From Phaeobacter sp. 22II1-1F12B (lineage in GTDB: Bacteria > Pseudomonadota > Alphaproteobacteria > Rhodobacterales > Rhodobacteraceae): 64,000 nt of DNA. The notes beneath the pieces were generated by a model, which saw nothing but the letters and a program-made list of their open reading frames with translations, did no database searches and had not been told where the DNA came from. The translations under genes were made by a program, and so were the position numbers. The stretch spans positions 248,001-312,000 of the forward strand of contig NZ_AQQP01000002.1 of assembly GCF_002210165.1 (NCBI RefSeq), in the 5' to 3' direction. Numbering within the stretch: the stretch's first letter is position 1; each line of letters begins with the position of its first letter. Positions 63,026-64,000 of this stretch are shown here, piece after piece.

Positions 63026-64000
63026 TCAGGCGGCTTTGCGACGACGACGGATCACCGCAAGGCTGCCAACCCCTGCCAGCATCAGCGGCAGACCGGCGGG
63101 AAGCGGCACGGCCGAGACATTCGCATCAACGATCGCGCGGGTCAGGTCCGTGTAATTGGTGAACAGGCCATCCATGCCTGCATCGATCCACGCCTGCTGC
63201 GACGCCAGCGCGTCTTCTTCGGTCGACTGGTTGAAGGTCCAGCCATGCACGGCGAGGCCAAGATCGTGGGCCGCGACGATGAACTCGGATGTCAGCGATC
63301 CAAGGTTCACGCCAACACCATCGGCAAAGAGTGCCAGATCGGCCAGCGCGTTGATGGTGCCTGTCGGGTAGTCGTAAACACCAAACCCTTCGGCGGTCAC
63401 CTGCGCATAACCCAGAACTGCGATCTGGTTATCCATGCCCAGCTCATCCTGAATCGCCGCCAGATCGGCCGCGCCCTGTGCGCTGAACGTCTGGACGAAA
63501 GAATTGTCCTCACGCGTGGTGAACCCGTTGGCCTGCATCTCCGTCAGGATCTGGCGGTTCATGGTTTCCGCGCTCGGGACTTTCGCTTCGGGATAAACGC
63601 CGATCTTGTCGCCGGTCGCCGTGTTATGCGCCTTCACAAGGTCCATGACCTCCTGGAAAGTCGGCACCTTGAACGGCTCTGCCATCGACGGCGTGTAACC
63701 GGGGTAGGTATTACCAGCCGATGTCTCGACGGTCAGCGTCTTGATTTCGGCCAGCGTATATTCGGACACGTTGTAGCTGCCATTGCGTTCACCCAGAACG
63801 GTTTCCACGTTGGTCGTGCGCGCGAGCGAGCTGTCATGCATCGCGACAAGGTAGCCGTCCTTGGTGGTCTGGAGATCGGGCTCGACGATATCCGCGCCCA
63901 TCTGGATCGCCAGCTCATAGGCAGCCAGCGTATGTTCCGGAAGATAGCCGCTGGCGCCACGGTGAGCGATCACCAGCGGGGCTTCTCCGGAAAGCGTGTT
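63026..64000 (-). CDS. Glycerophosphodiester phosphodiesterase with VPLPA-type sorting tail, 5' end cut
   Basis: The reading frame is open to the right window edge, so the N-terminus and any signal peptide are missing. GDPD motifs are clear: VIAHRGASGYLPEHTLAAY with catalytic His and Arg, then GADIVEPDLQTTKDGYLVAMHDSSL with the metal ligands and second His. The enzyme hydrolyses glycerophosphodiesters to glycerol 3-phosphate. The C-terminus is VPLPAGLPLMLAGVGSLAVIRRRRKAA in outline: a VPLPA motif, a short helix and a basic end, the form of an exosortase-dependent sorting signal (VPLPA-CTERM). So the mature protein is likely surface or matrix bound. Confidence 0.92.
   Translation of the reverse strand, partial: NTLSGEAPLVIAHRGASGYLPEHTLAAYELAIQMGADIVEPDLQTTKDGYLVAMHDSSLARTTNVETVLGERNGSYNVSEYTLAEIKTLTVETSAGNTYPGYTPSMAEPFKVPTFQEVMDLVKAHNTATGDKIGVYPEAKVPSAETMNRQILTEMQANGFTTREDNSFVQTFSAQGAADLAAIQDELGMDNQIAVLGYAQVTAEGFGVYDYPTGTINALADLALFADGVGVNLGSLTSEFIVAAHDLGLAVHGWTFNQSTEEDALASQQAWIDAGMDGLFTNYTDLTRAIVDANVSAVPLPAGLPLMLAGVGSLAVIRRRRKAA

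Overview
The window reads as ordinary chromosome from a high-GC alphaproteobacterium, most likely a marine Rhodobacterales/Roseobacter-type organism. This rests on gene content, not on a database search: a TAXI-type TRAP transporter, branched-chain and polyamine ABC systems, the cbb3 oxidase genes ccoNOQP plus ccoGHIS with FNR/FixK boxes, an Acr3/ArsJ/GAPDH arsenic operon, an RTX serralysin-like protease, and a protein with a VPLPA-type C-terminal sorting tail. No phage, plasmid, IS element or CRISPR array was recognised. One tRNA gene (Met, CAT anticodon) is present.

Layout. 1-3659 (minus): most of a Liv-type ABC importer (livG cut by the window edge, livM, livH, binding protein). 4202-7407 (plus): TAXI TRAP receptor and fused permease, followed by a convergent TetR regulator and a HpcH/HpaI-type aldolase. 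9233-10509: ECF sigma factor with its RskA-like membrane anti-sigma factor. 10896-11999: orphan PAS histidine kinase with FixL-like features. 12033-18827 (minus): a seven-gene arsenic resistance island in two units, an ArsR-ArsC fusion/GAPDH/ArsJ/Acr3 unit and an ArsR/PF03773 permease/MFS unit, each with a palindromic operator at its start. 19009-19968: HTH protein plus membrane protein. 20297-29135 (minus): a nine-gene polyamine-like uptake and catabolism operon controlled by a divergent LysR gene (29235-30212). 30294-32244: isopenicillin-N-synthase-like oxygenase and a CPBP protease.

32485-36222 (plus): a siderophore/haem-type ABC importer. 36860-41701 (plus): an unusual set comprising a thermostable-hemolysin-family (GNAT/AHL-synthase-like) protein, an adenylate-forming enzyme, an SDR, a TauD/SyrP-like dioxygenase, a DUF2147 protein and a membrane-anchored LuxR-type regulator. 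This looks like a compact small-molecule biosynthesis operon without a carrier protein and is the best candidate for an undescribed system here. 41965-48797: tRNA-Met, hemE, hemC, two tandem Lin0512-family genes, hemF, an SDR, an RsmC-like methyltransferase, clpS and a HAD hydrolase. 49012-50490: D-Ala-D-Ala carboxypeptidase with a SPOR domain.

50554-62972: the micro-aerobic respiration region. ccoG-ccoH-ccoI-ccoS and ccoN-ccoO-ccoQ-ccoP lie on the minus strand, each headed by a perfect TTGA-N6-TCAA box, but are separated by an RTX protease, a LysR gene and a possible 59-residue small gene. A universal stress gene diverges from ccoN and shares its box. 63026-64000: glycerophosphodiester phosphodiesterase, cut by the right edge.

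In three transport operons a hairpin follows the solute-binding gene directly, a simple way to make more binding protein than permease.
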